Assembly (NCBI GenBank): GCA_937915975.1
Contig: CALGGL010000058.1
Location: forward strand, 1 to 20,429
Length of the DNA: 20,429 bases
Source: an uncultured Lachnospiraceae bacterium
GTDB taxonomy: Bacteria > Bacillota > Clostridia > Lachnospirales > Lachnospiraceae
Direction: 5' to 3'
Shown here: positions 1 to 6,155 of the stretch, in pieces
Numbering within the stretch: position 1 is the first letter of the stretch
Layout: each line of letters opens with the position of its first letter
The notes under the pieces: model-generated
Database searches by the model: none
The model's input: the letters and a program-made list of their open reading frames with translations, nothing else
What the model was told of the DNA's origin: nothing
Translations under genes and position numbers: made by a program

Positions 1-41
1 GCAAAGATATTTGTTTTTCCTGAACGAGCAAAAATCTTTGC
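1..41 (-). terminator. Hairpin just after the secreted-protein gene
   Basis: Arms 1-13 and 29-41 are complementary at 12 of 13 positions (GCAAAGATATTTG against CAAAAATCTTTGC) with a 15-base loop. It begins 4 bases after the minus-strand stop codon at 46-48, the place expected for a transcription terminator. No long T-run is visible before the window edge. Confidence 0.4.
2..32 (-). promoter_or_regulatory. Bacteroidota-type promoter firing leftwards off the window
   Basis: Read on the minus strand, TTTG (32-29) is followed after exactly 19 bases by TATCTTTG (9-2). This matches the Bacteroidota consensus TTTG-N19-TAnnTTTG. The gene it would drive lies outside the window. The element overlaps the hairpin at 1-41, so it could also be a chance product of that inverted repeat. 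Confidence 0.5.
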
Positions 42-45
42 GAAT

Positions 46-1395
46 CTATTCCATCTTCACCCGACTCATCACCCCGCGATTGCTCCCCGAATCGTAAAAC
101 ACGCTGTAGGCATAGCCGCCATGCACCTTGAACACCCCTGGATAAATCTTCTTGCTGGCCTTTTGTCCCATGCCCACTGTGCCAGTTTTCGGGTCATAAA
201 GCCCAAGATAATTGATCCCGTTTTGAACGAAAACGCCGTAAGTCTTGCCCGTGGCTTCATCCGTCAAGAAACGATTGGCAAAATGGTTTTTCCCCGAAAC
301 AATGGTAAGCGGTCGTTTGTCTGATAGTTGGAAGCTTTTGTCAAATTCCACTATTTCAAGGTTTTCCAAATCAACAAGTTGAATGAAATCTTCGAATTTC
401 AATGCAATGGTATGGTATTCGGTAGCCAATACCTGACAATACCAACCAATTCTCTTGTGTACCTTGTAATTGACAGCCAAACGAAGCAAATTGCCATTCC
501 ATACGCCCAAGGCAAGTTCGTTCTCTTTTTCTGGGACAAGGCTGTTATAAACCGCAAATATCTCATTCAGATAGGATTGGCACACATTGACCGCCACCGT
601 GTCAATAAAACGATAGAGGAAATGCCGTTGTTTCAATGAATCGTTTTTTAGCACATAGTTGTAGGTTTGTGCCTGGCCATGGAACTCTTTCACATAATAA
701 TCTCGCTTCTCGTATGCCGTGTTGCGCAACAAATAGGCATCGTTGAACTCAAACACGACTTTTTGGATCTTGTCGCGGAACAGGTCTTTCGTGAATGTGG
801 AGACTGGCAAGGCTTTCCCCGCCGCATCGAAACACACCAGCAAACAAGTGTCCTGACCCAAAAGGAGCAAATCGCCAAAAGCGTCAATGTACAACTCGTC
901 ATAAAGTGCTTCAAAACCAGTAGAAGCCAAGGTGTTACCATCAAGGTCAAGCAGGCGAAGGGTCGAGCCTTTCTTCCCGTTTTCGAGCACCAGAATTATG
1001 TTGTCAGAGAAAGCGATGTCTGCAATGACTGTGCCGTTACTGCTTCGGTAGAAGTCGCTGTAGGCCAAAACGCCCACTTCCTGAAGGTCATAACTCATCT
1101 TCCGCATCCGGAAGCTGATGTCGATGGAATCGCGCAGCAACTGCCTCGGTGTGAGGCTCACCACCGTGTCTTGGTACCCGATGCAGGAATAATACAGGTT
1201 GACGGCCTCCGAGCGGTCGAAAAGCGGCAGTTCGTAATGCCCTTTGGCATCGGTACTGGTGCCATATTGCGTATTGACGATGCTAATGTTCACGTTCTCC
1301 ACGCCGAGGTTGCCGAAGACGGTGGTTTGGGCTTGGGCGAAAACGCCTTGGAATGAAAATGCCGCAAGCACTGAAAGAAGGTAAATCTTCTTCAT
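46..1395 (-). CDS. Secreted CarboxypepD_reg-like domain protein with a beta-rich, propeller-like body
   Basis: The protein is 449 aa from the ATG at 1395. This start puts a typical signal peptide (MKKIYLLSVLAAFSFQGVFA, residues 1-20) at the N-terminus; an in-frame ATG 22 codons earlier would bury it. Residues about 24-98 look like a carboxypeptidase-regulatory-like beta-sandwich: a short 'GNLGVENVNISIVNT' strand pair, then 'GTSTDAKGHYELP' and 'YSCIGYQDTVVSL'. This is the pattern found in many Bacteroidota outer-envelope proteins. The rest (about 115-440) is a run of short hydrophobic beta strands with turns such as 'LDLDGNTLAS', suggesting a 6-bladed beta-propeller of the kind paired with this domain. 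There is no TonB plug or enzyme motif. It probably acts in the periplasm or at the outer membrane; substrate unknown. It stands alone, with its own candidate promoter upstream and a hairpin after its stop. Confidence 0.75.
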   Translation of the reverse strand: MKKIYLLSVLAAFSFQGVFAQAQTTVFGNLGVENVNISIVNTQYGTSTDAKGHYELPLFDRSEAVNLYYSCIGYQDTVVSLTPRQLLRDSIDISFRMRKMSYDLQEVGVLAYSDFYRSSNGTVIADIAFSDNIILVLENGKKGSTLRLLDLDGNTLASTGFEALYDELYIDAFGDLLLLGQDTCLLVCFDAAGKALPVSTFTKDLFRDKIQKVVFEFNDAYLLRNTAYEKRDYYVKEFHGQAQTYNYVLKNDSLKQRHFLYRFIDTVAVNVCQSYLNEIFAVYNSLVPEKENELALGVWNGNLLRLAVNYKVHKRIGWYCQVLATEYHTIALKFEDFIQLVDLENLEIVEFDKSFQLSDKRPLTIVSGKNHFANRFLTDEATGKTYGVFVQNGINYLGLYDPKTGTVGMGQKASKKIYPGVFKVHGGYAYSVFYDSGSNRGVMSRVKME

Positions 1396-1446
1396 GGAAC
1401 GTGATTTTTGAGGGTTGAACTTTATCAAACACGGGTTGAAATGCAG

Positions 1447-1476
1447 CAAAGATTGTACCATATTTTGTCAGGCAAA
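1447..1476 (-). promoter_or_regulatory. Candidate Bacteroidota promoter for the secreted protein gene
   Basis: On the minus strand TTTG (1476-1473) and AATCTTTG (1454-1447) are separated by 18 bases, close to the TTTG-N19-TAnnTTTG pattern although the -7 box starts AA rather than TA. It lies about 50 bases upstream of the ATG at 1395. Confidence 0.4.
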
Positions 1477-1551
1477 TGAATGCAAAACGCCTCATTTTTT
1501 ACGAGAAAAACAGAAAACAAACAAATTGCCCCATTCAAACGGATTTCTTCC

Positions 1552-1559
1552 TAACTTTG
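1552..1559 (+). promoter_or_regulatory. Isolated -7-like box, gene target unclear
   Basis: TAACTTTG matches the TAnnTTTG -7 box on the plus strand, but no TTTG lies at the right distance upstream. An ATG follows at 1578, opening a 51-codon frame that runs straight into the terminator hairpin at 1627-1669. It may be the left-over front end of a deleted gene, or chance. Confidence 0.2.
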
Positions 1560-1626
1560 CTGCGAAAACCAAGAACCATGATTGAGGAATTGCAACGTTA
1601 CACTGTGAGAAATTCAGGCAACAAAG

Positions 1627-1669
1627 GCAGGGGTTTGTTACAGGAAAGCCTGCCAAACCCCTGCTTTTT
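1627..1669. terminator. Strong GC-rich hairpin terminator, possibly bidirectional
   Basis: An 11-bp perfect stem (GCAGGGGTTTG 1627-1637 with CAAACCCCTGC 1654-1664) encloses a second small stem (CAGG 1641-1644 with CCTG 1649-1652, loop AAAG). A plus-strand T-run follows at 1665-1669. On the minus strand it begins right after the stop codon of the regulator relic at 1669-1755, so it was probably that gene's terminator. Confidence 0.7.
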
Positions 1670-1755
1670 CAGGAAATGTATTCCCTCAAGGCCTTCACGT
1701 AGCTTTCGAAAGCGTCGATTCCGGCTTGCGTGATCTTGCAGGTGGTGCAGGGCAT
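1669..1755 (-). pseudogene. C-terminal relic of a winged helix (HTH_34-type) regulator
   Basis: Read on the minus strand these 28 codons plus a TGA stop give a peptide starting MPCTTCKITQAGIDAF and ending REYIS. It aligns without gaps to residues 66-93 of the intact regulator at 3147-3437 (MPRTTCKITTAGQEAF ... KEYLS). Identity stops abruptly upstream of 1755, so the DNA-binding half is gone. The terminator that follows is intact. This is a decayed second regulator copy, not a copy of the same DNA, because the codons differ widely. Confidence 0.75.
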
Positions 1756-1807
1756 GATTGTCAACGAAAAATAATTACAACATGGATGGATCGTTCTTGC
1801 CAATTCC

Positions 1808-1906
1808 GAAATAGTGTTGCCCATAGCCAGCAGTTTTTATGGAAAAGTGTTGGTTACAGGCAACATTTTTTGATGAAAAGTGTTGGTTGTAGGCAACGGT
1901 TTTTCA
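1808..1906. repeat. Three tandem copies of a 33-bp repeat
   Basis: Units start at 1808, 1841 and 1874 with a period of exactly 33 bases. All share an A-rich start, GTGTTG, then a CAGCAG or CAACa/g half and a run of T's. Units 2 and 3 are close to each other; unit 1 is more diverged. Each unit can fold (GTTG with CAAC; AAAA with TTTT). The stretch has no credible gene. Confidence 0.75.
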
Positions 1907-1960
1907 TTGCGCCGAAGCCAAACTGCTCCTTTGGATGCTGGGGTTTTTGTATTGAGTTTA

Positions 1961-2053
1961 CGCCAACTGCCACATCAAAAATCCGCCAACTGCCACATTA
2001 CAAACTTGCCAACTGCCACATCAAAAACTCGCTAACCGCCACATCAATATTAC
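1961..2053. repeat. Four tandem copies of a 23/24-bp repeat
   Basis: Units at 1961-1983, 1984-2007, 2008-2030 and 2031-2053 share the core GCCAACTGCCACATcAaAAA. The last unit has drifted (GCTAACCGCCACATCAATA). The array ends 15 bases before the stop codon of the hydrolase gene, so it would lie in that operon's 3' region. The rest of the 1462-2068 gap shows nothing beyond the hairpin, the relic and the 33-bp repeat. Confidence 0.8.
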
Positions 2054-2068
2054 TTTAATTACAATAAA

Positions 2069-3139
2069 TCAACGATTTACACATTTGACAAATTCAAAAT
2101 GGAACGGCTTGTCGAAATGACGACGTGAATAGTAGGTTACGGAAGGGCTCGTCAGGTCCATTACAAGGGTCCAAGCCGTACCCATGTGCCTACCCTCCAT
2201 AGGCGGCAAAGAAACGGAAGCCATCGCTTGGGTGAGTTGCTGTTTATCCAACACACCGCCAGCGGCATCGAACTGGCCGCACAGGAATTCATATCGGCGG
2301 TCTCCTTCTATCAGGCCAACGTTCAGCTTGGATGCACACAGATAGTGATTGGCCACGGCTGCTGATTCAACGACCTGCATCTGATTGTCAACATACTCGA
2401 CCACGACACTCCGGCCAGAGGCATCGGAAATGGCATAATGGTGAGCGGCACCGATATCGGAGTTCATATCGATTCCCCGAAGCAACCCCAAAGCCTCATC
2501 TACCGTGGCGGCATTTTTAAGAAGGTAGCAGATGGCCGAGGTGGTAGTTAGGGCTGGCTTCCCGCTGTCCTGATGAGTTTGAGCGGTGTCACCCGCCATC
2601 AAATCTGCGACGGCCAATCCTTTTTCGTTGATGCCGTCCAAGGCGAAAAACAATGTGGAAAGAGCCAGATACTGATTTTTGAAACCTTCTGGAACCCATT
2701 CGTCCCCGAAACCTAAGAAATTGAGGTTGAAGGTGGTGTAAGTCTCATAGCCTTTGTCGGGAATCGTATGAAGCACCATTCCCGTCGCCGAAGTGAAATC
2801 GAAGTTACGGCCCATCAAGACGCCCCCTTCCGGCGTATGCGCCGTCAAGGCAGAGCAACCGTACTTCGCTGGTGCGGGATTTCCGCCTTTTGGGTTGTAG
2901 AAACCCTTTGAGAGGAAACGCGTGACGTATTCCGACAGTTCATTGGCACTGCGTCCGCCGCCGTTTTCCATCAGACCTGTGAAACCGTCGTCTCCTTTAT
3001 ATTCCATGTAATAGAGTCCGTCATCAAGTTTCCGGACGGACATTGCGCCTTGTTCAAGTGGGTCGACTTGTGCCCATGCGCTTGCTCCGAAAAGAAACGC
3101 AAACAAGCTCCCTAAAATGATTTTGACTATCTTTTTCAT
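2069..3139 (-). CDS. Exported linear amide C-N hydrolase (choloylglycine hydrolase / acyltransferase-type Ntn enzyme)
   Basis: 356 aa with a signal peptide (residues 1-23, ending GASAWA). The Ntn-hydrolase core starts at Cys95 in 'YGCSALTAHTPEGGVLMGRNFDF'. Cys95, Arg111 and Asp114 keep the spacing of Cys2, Arg18 and Asp21 in bile salt hydrolases and penicillin V acylases. Asn171 ('GINEKGLAVADL'), Asn264 ('AVANHYL') and Arg281/282 sit near the later active-site positions. Such enzymes cleave a linear amide bond (conjugated bile salts, penicillin V, N-acyl amino acids or peptides) with the N-terminal Cys freed by removal of the preceding segment. Here about 70 residues between signal and Cys95 would have to be removed, as in self-processing acyltransferase-type relatives. 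It is the last gene of an operon, 7 bases after the regulator. The true substrate cannot be read from sequence; bile salt hydrolase is only one option. Confidence 0.8.
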   Translation of the reverse strand: MKKIVKIILGSLFAFLFGASAWAQVDPLEQGAMSVRKLDDGLYYMEYKGDDGFTGLMENGGGRSANELSEYVTRFLSKGFYNPKGGNPAPAKYGCSALTAHTPEGGVLMGRNFDFTSATGMVLHTIPDKGYETYTTFNLNFLGFGDEWVPEGFKNQYLALSTLFFALDGINEKGLAVADLMAGDTAQTHQDSGKPALTTTSAICYLLKNAATVDEALGLLRGIDMNSDIGAAHHYAISDASGRSVVVEYVDNQMQVVESAAVANHYLCASKLNVGLIEGDRRYEFLCGQFDAAGGVLDKQQLTQAMASVSLPPMEGRHMGTAWTLVMDLTSPSVTYYSRRHFDKPFHFEFVKCVNR

Positions 3140-3146
3140 TTTTCTA

Positions 3147-3437
3147 TTACTTACCTGCCGAAAGGTATTCTTTCAGCGATTCTACATATTTATTGAAAGC
3201 CTCCTGACCTGCCGTTGTAATCTTGCAAGTAGTTCGGGGCATCTTTCCTTTGAAGCCTTTTTCCACCGTGATGTATCCGGCGGCCATGAGCTTGTCGATC
3301 TGCACGCTGAGGTTGCCCGAGGTCGCGCCGGTTTGTTTCTTGAGATAGCTGAAATCCGCCTGGCCCACTTCGGCCAATATGGACATCACCGCCAATCTCA
3401 GCTCCGAATGGAGGAGCGGGTCTAACTTGGGGAACAT
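3147..3437 (-). CDS. Winged helix transcriptional regulator (HTH_34/MarR-like)
   Basis: 96 aa, essentially one winged helix domain. 'LDPLLHSELRLAVMSIL' (residues 5-21) is the typical first helix of this family. Residues 29-53 form the helix-turn-helix ('FSYLKKQTGATSGNLSVQID', then 'KLMAAGY'), residues 54-75 form the wing ('ITVEKGFKGKMPRTTCKIT') and residues 77-93 a final dimerisation-type helix. It lies between the membrane protein (3 bases upstream) and the hydrolase (7 bases downstream). Pairing of this regulator type with a small membrane protein is common in Bacteroidota. It probably represses its own operon through the palindrome at 4091-4107 (inference). A relic of a second copy remains at 1669-1755. 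Confidence 0.85.
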   Translation of the reverse strand: MFPKLDPLLHSELRLAVMSILAEVGQADFSYLKKQTGATSGNLSVQIDKLMAAGYITVEKGFKGKMPRTTCKITTAGQEAFNKYVESLKEYLSAGK

Positions 3438-3440
3438 AGG

Positions 3441-4028
3441 CTACTTGTTTTGAAGTTTCATGACGAATCCTGTCGCAAGCAGCAAGATGCCGCCCAAGGT
3501 GAAAACCAGCAGCTGCGCTTCGCTCTTCACGAGCATGGCAAAGACCGCCCCGCCGACGCCCAAAAGGAAGCCGCAGACGATGATGGGCCAGTTCTTCAGC
3601 AGCACACCCGACATGCACTCGGCCAAGCCCATGATGATGACGATGATGAGCGTCACGTTCATGGGCACCAAGAAGACGGCAACGGCACTGAGCGTGATGG
3701 CGAAGGCACCGAACACCGACCACACTGCGCCGAGCATCTTGCTCACCTCGTTCTGCGGGACGGCGGTCTTGTTTTTGCCCATCAACGCGGCCACCGGGTA
3801 GCCGACAAGCGGCATCGCGAACCACAGGAAGTTCCACTGCGGCTTGCCGGTGAGATGCCACAAGAGATAGACTGCGAGTGAGGTCAGGGTGAGAAGCGTG
3901 CCCCAAAGCACGAAATACTTGGCGCTGTTGCGAAGGATGCTGCGCCGGTTGTTGTTCAGCGTGACGCTGATCAGGTCGAGGCTCTCTTGAGCCGTCATTT
4001 CCTTGTCTTGTTCTTTACAGTTTTCCAT
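3441..4028 (-). CDS. Six-TM inner membrane protein, first gene of the regulator/hydrolase operon
   Basis: 195 aa from the ATG at 4028. A longer frame reaches 4121 but would start upstream of the promoter-like box, so this start is preferred; Met11 is an alternative. The cytoplasmic N-terminus (residues 1-35) is polar ('ENCKEQDKEMTAQESLDLISVTLNNNRRSILRNSA'). About six hydrophobic segments follow, at roughly 37-58, 66-83, 99-121, 124-143, 148-167 and 171-190. No enzyme or transporter signature is visible. It is the usual partner of HTH_34-type regulators in Bacteroidota and may sense or respond to an envelope signal, but that is inference. Confidence 0.75.
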   Translation of the reverse strand: MENCKEQDKEMTAQESLDLISVTLNNNRRSILRNSAKYFVLWGTLLTLTSLAVYLLWHLTGKPQWNFLWFAMPLVGYPVAALMGKNKTAVPQNEVSKMLGAVWSVFGAFAITLSAVAVFLVPMNVTLIIVIIMGLAECMSGVLLKNWPIIVCGFLLGVGGAVFAMLVKSEAQLLVFTLGGILLLATGFVMKLQNK

Positions 4029-4078
4029 GATGTTGAATTTTAAGGTAAGACATTTGTTGTTCCTGTCAATTGACGCTG

Positions 4079-4107
4079 CAAAGATAAACAAGTTTACAAT
4101 ATAAACT
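4079..4107 (-). promoter_or_regulatory. Promoter with embedded palindromic operator
   Basis: On the minus strand the -7 box TATCTTTG lies at 4086-4079, about 50 bases upstream of the ATG at 4028. Directly upstream is an inverted repeat, AGTTTA (4091-4096) and TAAACT (4102-4107) around CAATA, which falls in the promoter spacer. No clean TTTG is seen at -33. The palindrome is well placed for repression by the dimeric winged helix regulator encoded in the same operon. Confidence 0.55.
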
Positions 4108-4130
4108 ACATAAATTTTCAAACTATTTTT
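4107..4130. other. Probable junction between Bacteroidota and Bacillota sequence
   Basis: To the left, Bacteroidota promoter boxes, no Shine-Dalgarno sites and higher GC. To the right, AT-rich DNA with Shine-Dalgarno sites and Bacillota families. The last clear left-hand element is the palindrome ending at 4107. The first right-hand frame opens after a TAA at 4111-4113 and has no proper start. No mobile-element end, integrase or duplicated target site is visible at the join. Confidence 0.6.
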
Positions 4131-5478
4131 GAAACAGGTTATAAAGTTATTGGAAGCAGCGGTCGATGATAAAGATAAAGCTCAACTGATTTGGGAAGAA
4201 CAGAATAAGATATTAGAAAATGAAACATGTAAAAGATGTGTGTTTTGTAAAGGGTGCAAATTGTATTTTTGGCTTGAACTTGGTGAAATACTGTTTAACA
4301 AAGTTAATACTAAAAAACAAAATGGTGTATATATTCCAGTTAGAAATATTCCTGATAATATATTAAGGAATCTTACACCATCAAAAAAAATAACGGACAT
4401 TTATTATAATAAATATTGCCGAAAATATTCAAAACTTGAAGACGGTTTCATTGTGTTAAAAGGTATGAGTTCATCAACTCCGTCATTGATGAATAGTATA
4501 TATGATACCAATCAATATAGTGGCGGTGGGTTTTATCTTCGATATAACGGTATAGGCATTGCTATTGATCCGGGATATCATTTTATAGATAATCTTCACC
4601 ATTATGGATTATCAGTATTAGATATTGATGCAGTTGTAATTACACATGAACATATAGACCATAATAATGATATGAGATTATTGGATGATCTTCATCATGC
4701 TGTGTATAATTTGGCAGGTCCAAAGAAAAAAATCTATTGGTATTTAGATAAAGTTTCGTACGAAATAGCACGAATATACCAGAAGAATAATACAGGCTTT
4801 CAAGAAGAGGCTAATATTATTTATTGTTTGTCCGATCATGGAGAGGATAAGTCTAAAGCTGAAAAAGAAATTTGTATCTGTGATAATGTTGAAGTAAGAT
4901 TAAAGATTTTTAAAACAAAACATATAGAAAATAAAAAGATTAAAAACTTGAAAAAATATAATGAACATACTTTTGGATGTTGTTTTTTGTTAGAAAATGA
5001 CAAGGACACGAAGTGTTTGGTATATACCTCGGATACAAGCTATTTTCCGGAATTAATTGAAAATATAAATATATATCCTGATGTTCTAATAGCCAATATC
5101 AGCGGTATATATGAAGATGATATTATGTTGATTAAGAAAAAAGAAAGGCATTTGGGGTATTATGGTTGTTACCATCTTTTGATAGATATAAAGGAACGAT
5201 TTAATAAATTCCCTGAAATGGTCTTTATCTCAGAGTTTTGGAATGGAGAGCATGATATACGTTTTGATGTAACCTCTTTTTTGGAAAAAGAGATAAAACG
5301 TGAAGATGAGAAACATTCTGTAAGAATCATTCCGGCAGAGGTTGGCATGGTGCTTAGAATTACGGATTCTGCTTTGCGTTGTACACAATGTGGTAAATTT
5401 ACAAAAGAATTTAAGCTGCATAAGCCTAATAGTTATAACGAAAAGATAAAGGTTTTATGTAAATCTTGTATATATTAG
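4129..5478 (+). CDS. MBL-fold metallo-hydrolase with N- and C-terminal cysteine clusters, probably 5' truncated
   Basis: 449 aa counted from the TTG at 4129. That TTG has no Shine-Dalgarno and no ATG occurs in frame before residue 113, so the true N-terminus is probably missing at the junction. Residues 34-43 carry C-x2-C-x2-C-x2-C ('CKRCVFCKGC'). The metallo-beta-lactamase fold begins about residue 108: 'SSSTPS', 'SGGGFYLRY', 'AIDPG', then H173-x-H175-x-D177-H178 ('THEHIDH'). Later metal ligands are probably H280, D302 ('YTSDTSYF') and H341 ('RHLGYYG'). The C-terminus has C418-x2-C421 and C444-x2-C447, a zinc ribbon. The metal site suggests hydrolysis of a phosphodiester or another small-molecule or nucleic acid bond. 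It is the first of four plus-strand genes; the next starts 15 bases on. Family is clear, function is not. Confidence 0.75.
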   Translation: MKQVIKLLEAAVDDKDKAQLIWEEQNKILENETCKRCVFCKGCKLYFWLELGEILFNKVNTKKQNGVYIPVRNIPDNILRNLTPSKKITDIYYNKYCRKYSKLEDGFIVLKGMSSSTPSLMNSIYDTNQYSGGGFYLRYNGIGIAIDPGYHFIDNLHHYGLSVLDIDAVVITHEHIDHNNDMRLLDDLHHAVYNLAGPKKKIYWYLDKVSYEIARIYQKNNTGFQEEANIIYCLSDHGEDKSKAEKEICICDNVEVRLKIFKTKHIENKKIKNLKKYNEHTFGCCFLLENDKDTKCLVYTSDTSYFPELIENINIYPDVLIANISGIYEDDIMLIKKKERHLGYYGCYHLLIDIKERFNKFPEMVFISEFWNGEHDIRFDVTSFLEKEIKREDEKHSVRIIPAEVGMVLRITDSALRCTQCGKFTKEFKLHKPNSYNEKIKVLCKSCIY

Positions 5479-5493
5479 TTTAAGGAATAGATT

Positions 5494-5922
5494 ATGACAA
5501 AAGAAAAATTTATATATGAATTGATTGATAATTGGTTGTATTTAATAAGTCAACATAATGTTTTGATGGAAAACTACACACAGAAAGATAGGACTGAAAA
5601 GTATAATGAGTGTTGTGTCAGATTGGCTGAATTATTTGATTTTTACGATCAAATATATGAGAAAGTTGATCAAGAAAAATATTCGGATGAAATTATTGAT
5701 GCAAATTTGCAAATGGTTATTCAAGGATTGAAAAATGAAACAACATGTACTATAATTAATGAAATTAAGAATGAGTTGTGTATCAATATTGAAAATAAAG
5801 AAAAGTTTATCAATGATTATTTGCTAGTAAAAAAAAGAGGAAAAACTGTAGATGTTGATAAAAATCTATTGATAAAATTTATTAGTGAACTAAGGAAGAG
5901 TGAAGAGGATATGTGGAAGTGA
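5494..5922 (+). CDS. Unknown all-helical protein, second gene of the MBL operon
   Basis: 142 aa with ATG preceded by TAAGGAA at a good distance. I recognise no family. It is charged and predicted mostly helical ('RLAELFDFYDQIYEKVDQ', 'LLIKFISELRKSEEDMWK'), with no signal peptide, membrane segment or catalytic motif. It lies 15 bases after the MBL gene and 11 bases before the next, so it is probably co-expressed and may be a partner or regulatory subunit. Codon use is very AT-rich, as in the other genes of this group. Confidence 0.7.
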   Translation: MTKEKFIYELIDNWLYLISQHNVLMENYTQKDRTEKYNECCVRLAELFDFYDQIYEKVDQEKYSDEIIDANLQMVIQGLKNETTCTIINEIKNELCINIENKEKFINDYLLVKKRGKTVDVDKNLLIKFISELRKSEEDMWK

Positions 5923-5933
5923 AGGTGGATGCT

Positions 5934-6155
5934 ATGAGCAAAGAAGATATGATAAAGCAGATTGAAAAAATCAATAACAACTCACTAGAACTGAAAAGAG
6001 CAAGGAGAATAAGAGGCTCAGAGTACAAAGATGAAAATGGCGGGCATATAGAGTATGCTAATAAAGATGATAGTCAGTTTATTGCTGATGATGCTTTTTA
6101 TTCTATACTTGAAAATTGTGCGGCGGGATTGGGAATTAAATATGAGCATGGATAA
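5934..6155 (+). CDS. Small unknown protein, third gene of the MBL operon
   Basis: 73 aa from the ATG at 5934, chosen because AAGGTGG lies five bases upstream. A GTG at 5913 in the same frame would overlap the previous gene and lacks a ribosome site. The N-terminal third is basic and helical ('KQIEKINNNSLELKRARRIRG') and the remainder is acidic ('YANKDDSQFIADDAFYSIL'). No known family is recognised. It overlaps the next gene by 14 bases, which suggests translational coupling and matched amounts of the two proteins. An antitoxin or adaptor role would fit size and position but is speculation. Confidence 0.6.
   Translation: MSKEDMIKQIEKINNNSLELKRARRIRGSEYKDENGGHIEYANKDDSQFIADDAFYSILENCAAGLGIKYEHG

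Noticed and set aside
667..1356. 229-codon plus-strand open frame opposite the secreted protein gene
   Set aside because: Composition is that of an antisense shadow, and the opposite strand has a signal peptide and a clear domain pattern.
1961..2053. CRISPR array
   Set aside because: Repeats are directly adjacent with no unique spacers and no cas genes are present.
1726..2058. 110-codon plus-strand open frame across both tandem repeat arrays
   Set aside because: It starts inside the antisense of the regulator relic, and its apparent 11-residue repeats come from the 33-bp DNA repeat. No promoter, no homology-like pattern, and the second array breaks the pattern.
3190..3906. 238-codon minus-strand open frame overlapping the regulator and membrane protein genes
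   Set aside because: Rich in Arg, His, Ala and Gly as expected of a frame-shifted GC-rich gene; the two real genes are well supported in another frame.
6055..6141. Upstream extension of the HEPN-like gene
   Set aside because: The hydrophobic extension overlaps the 73-aa gene almost entirely and has no ribosome site; ATG 6142 is the better start.
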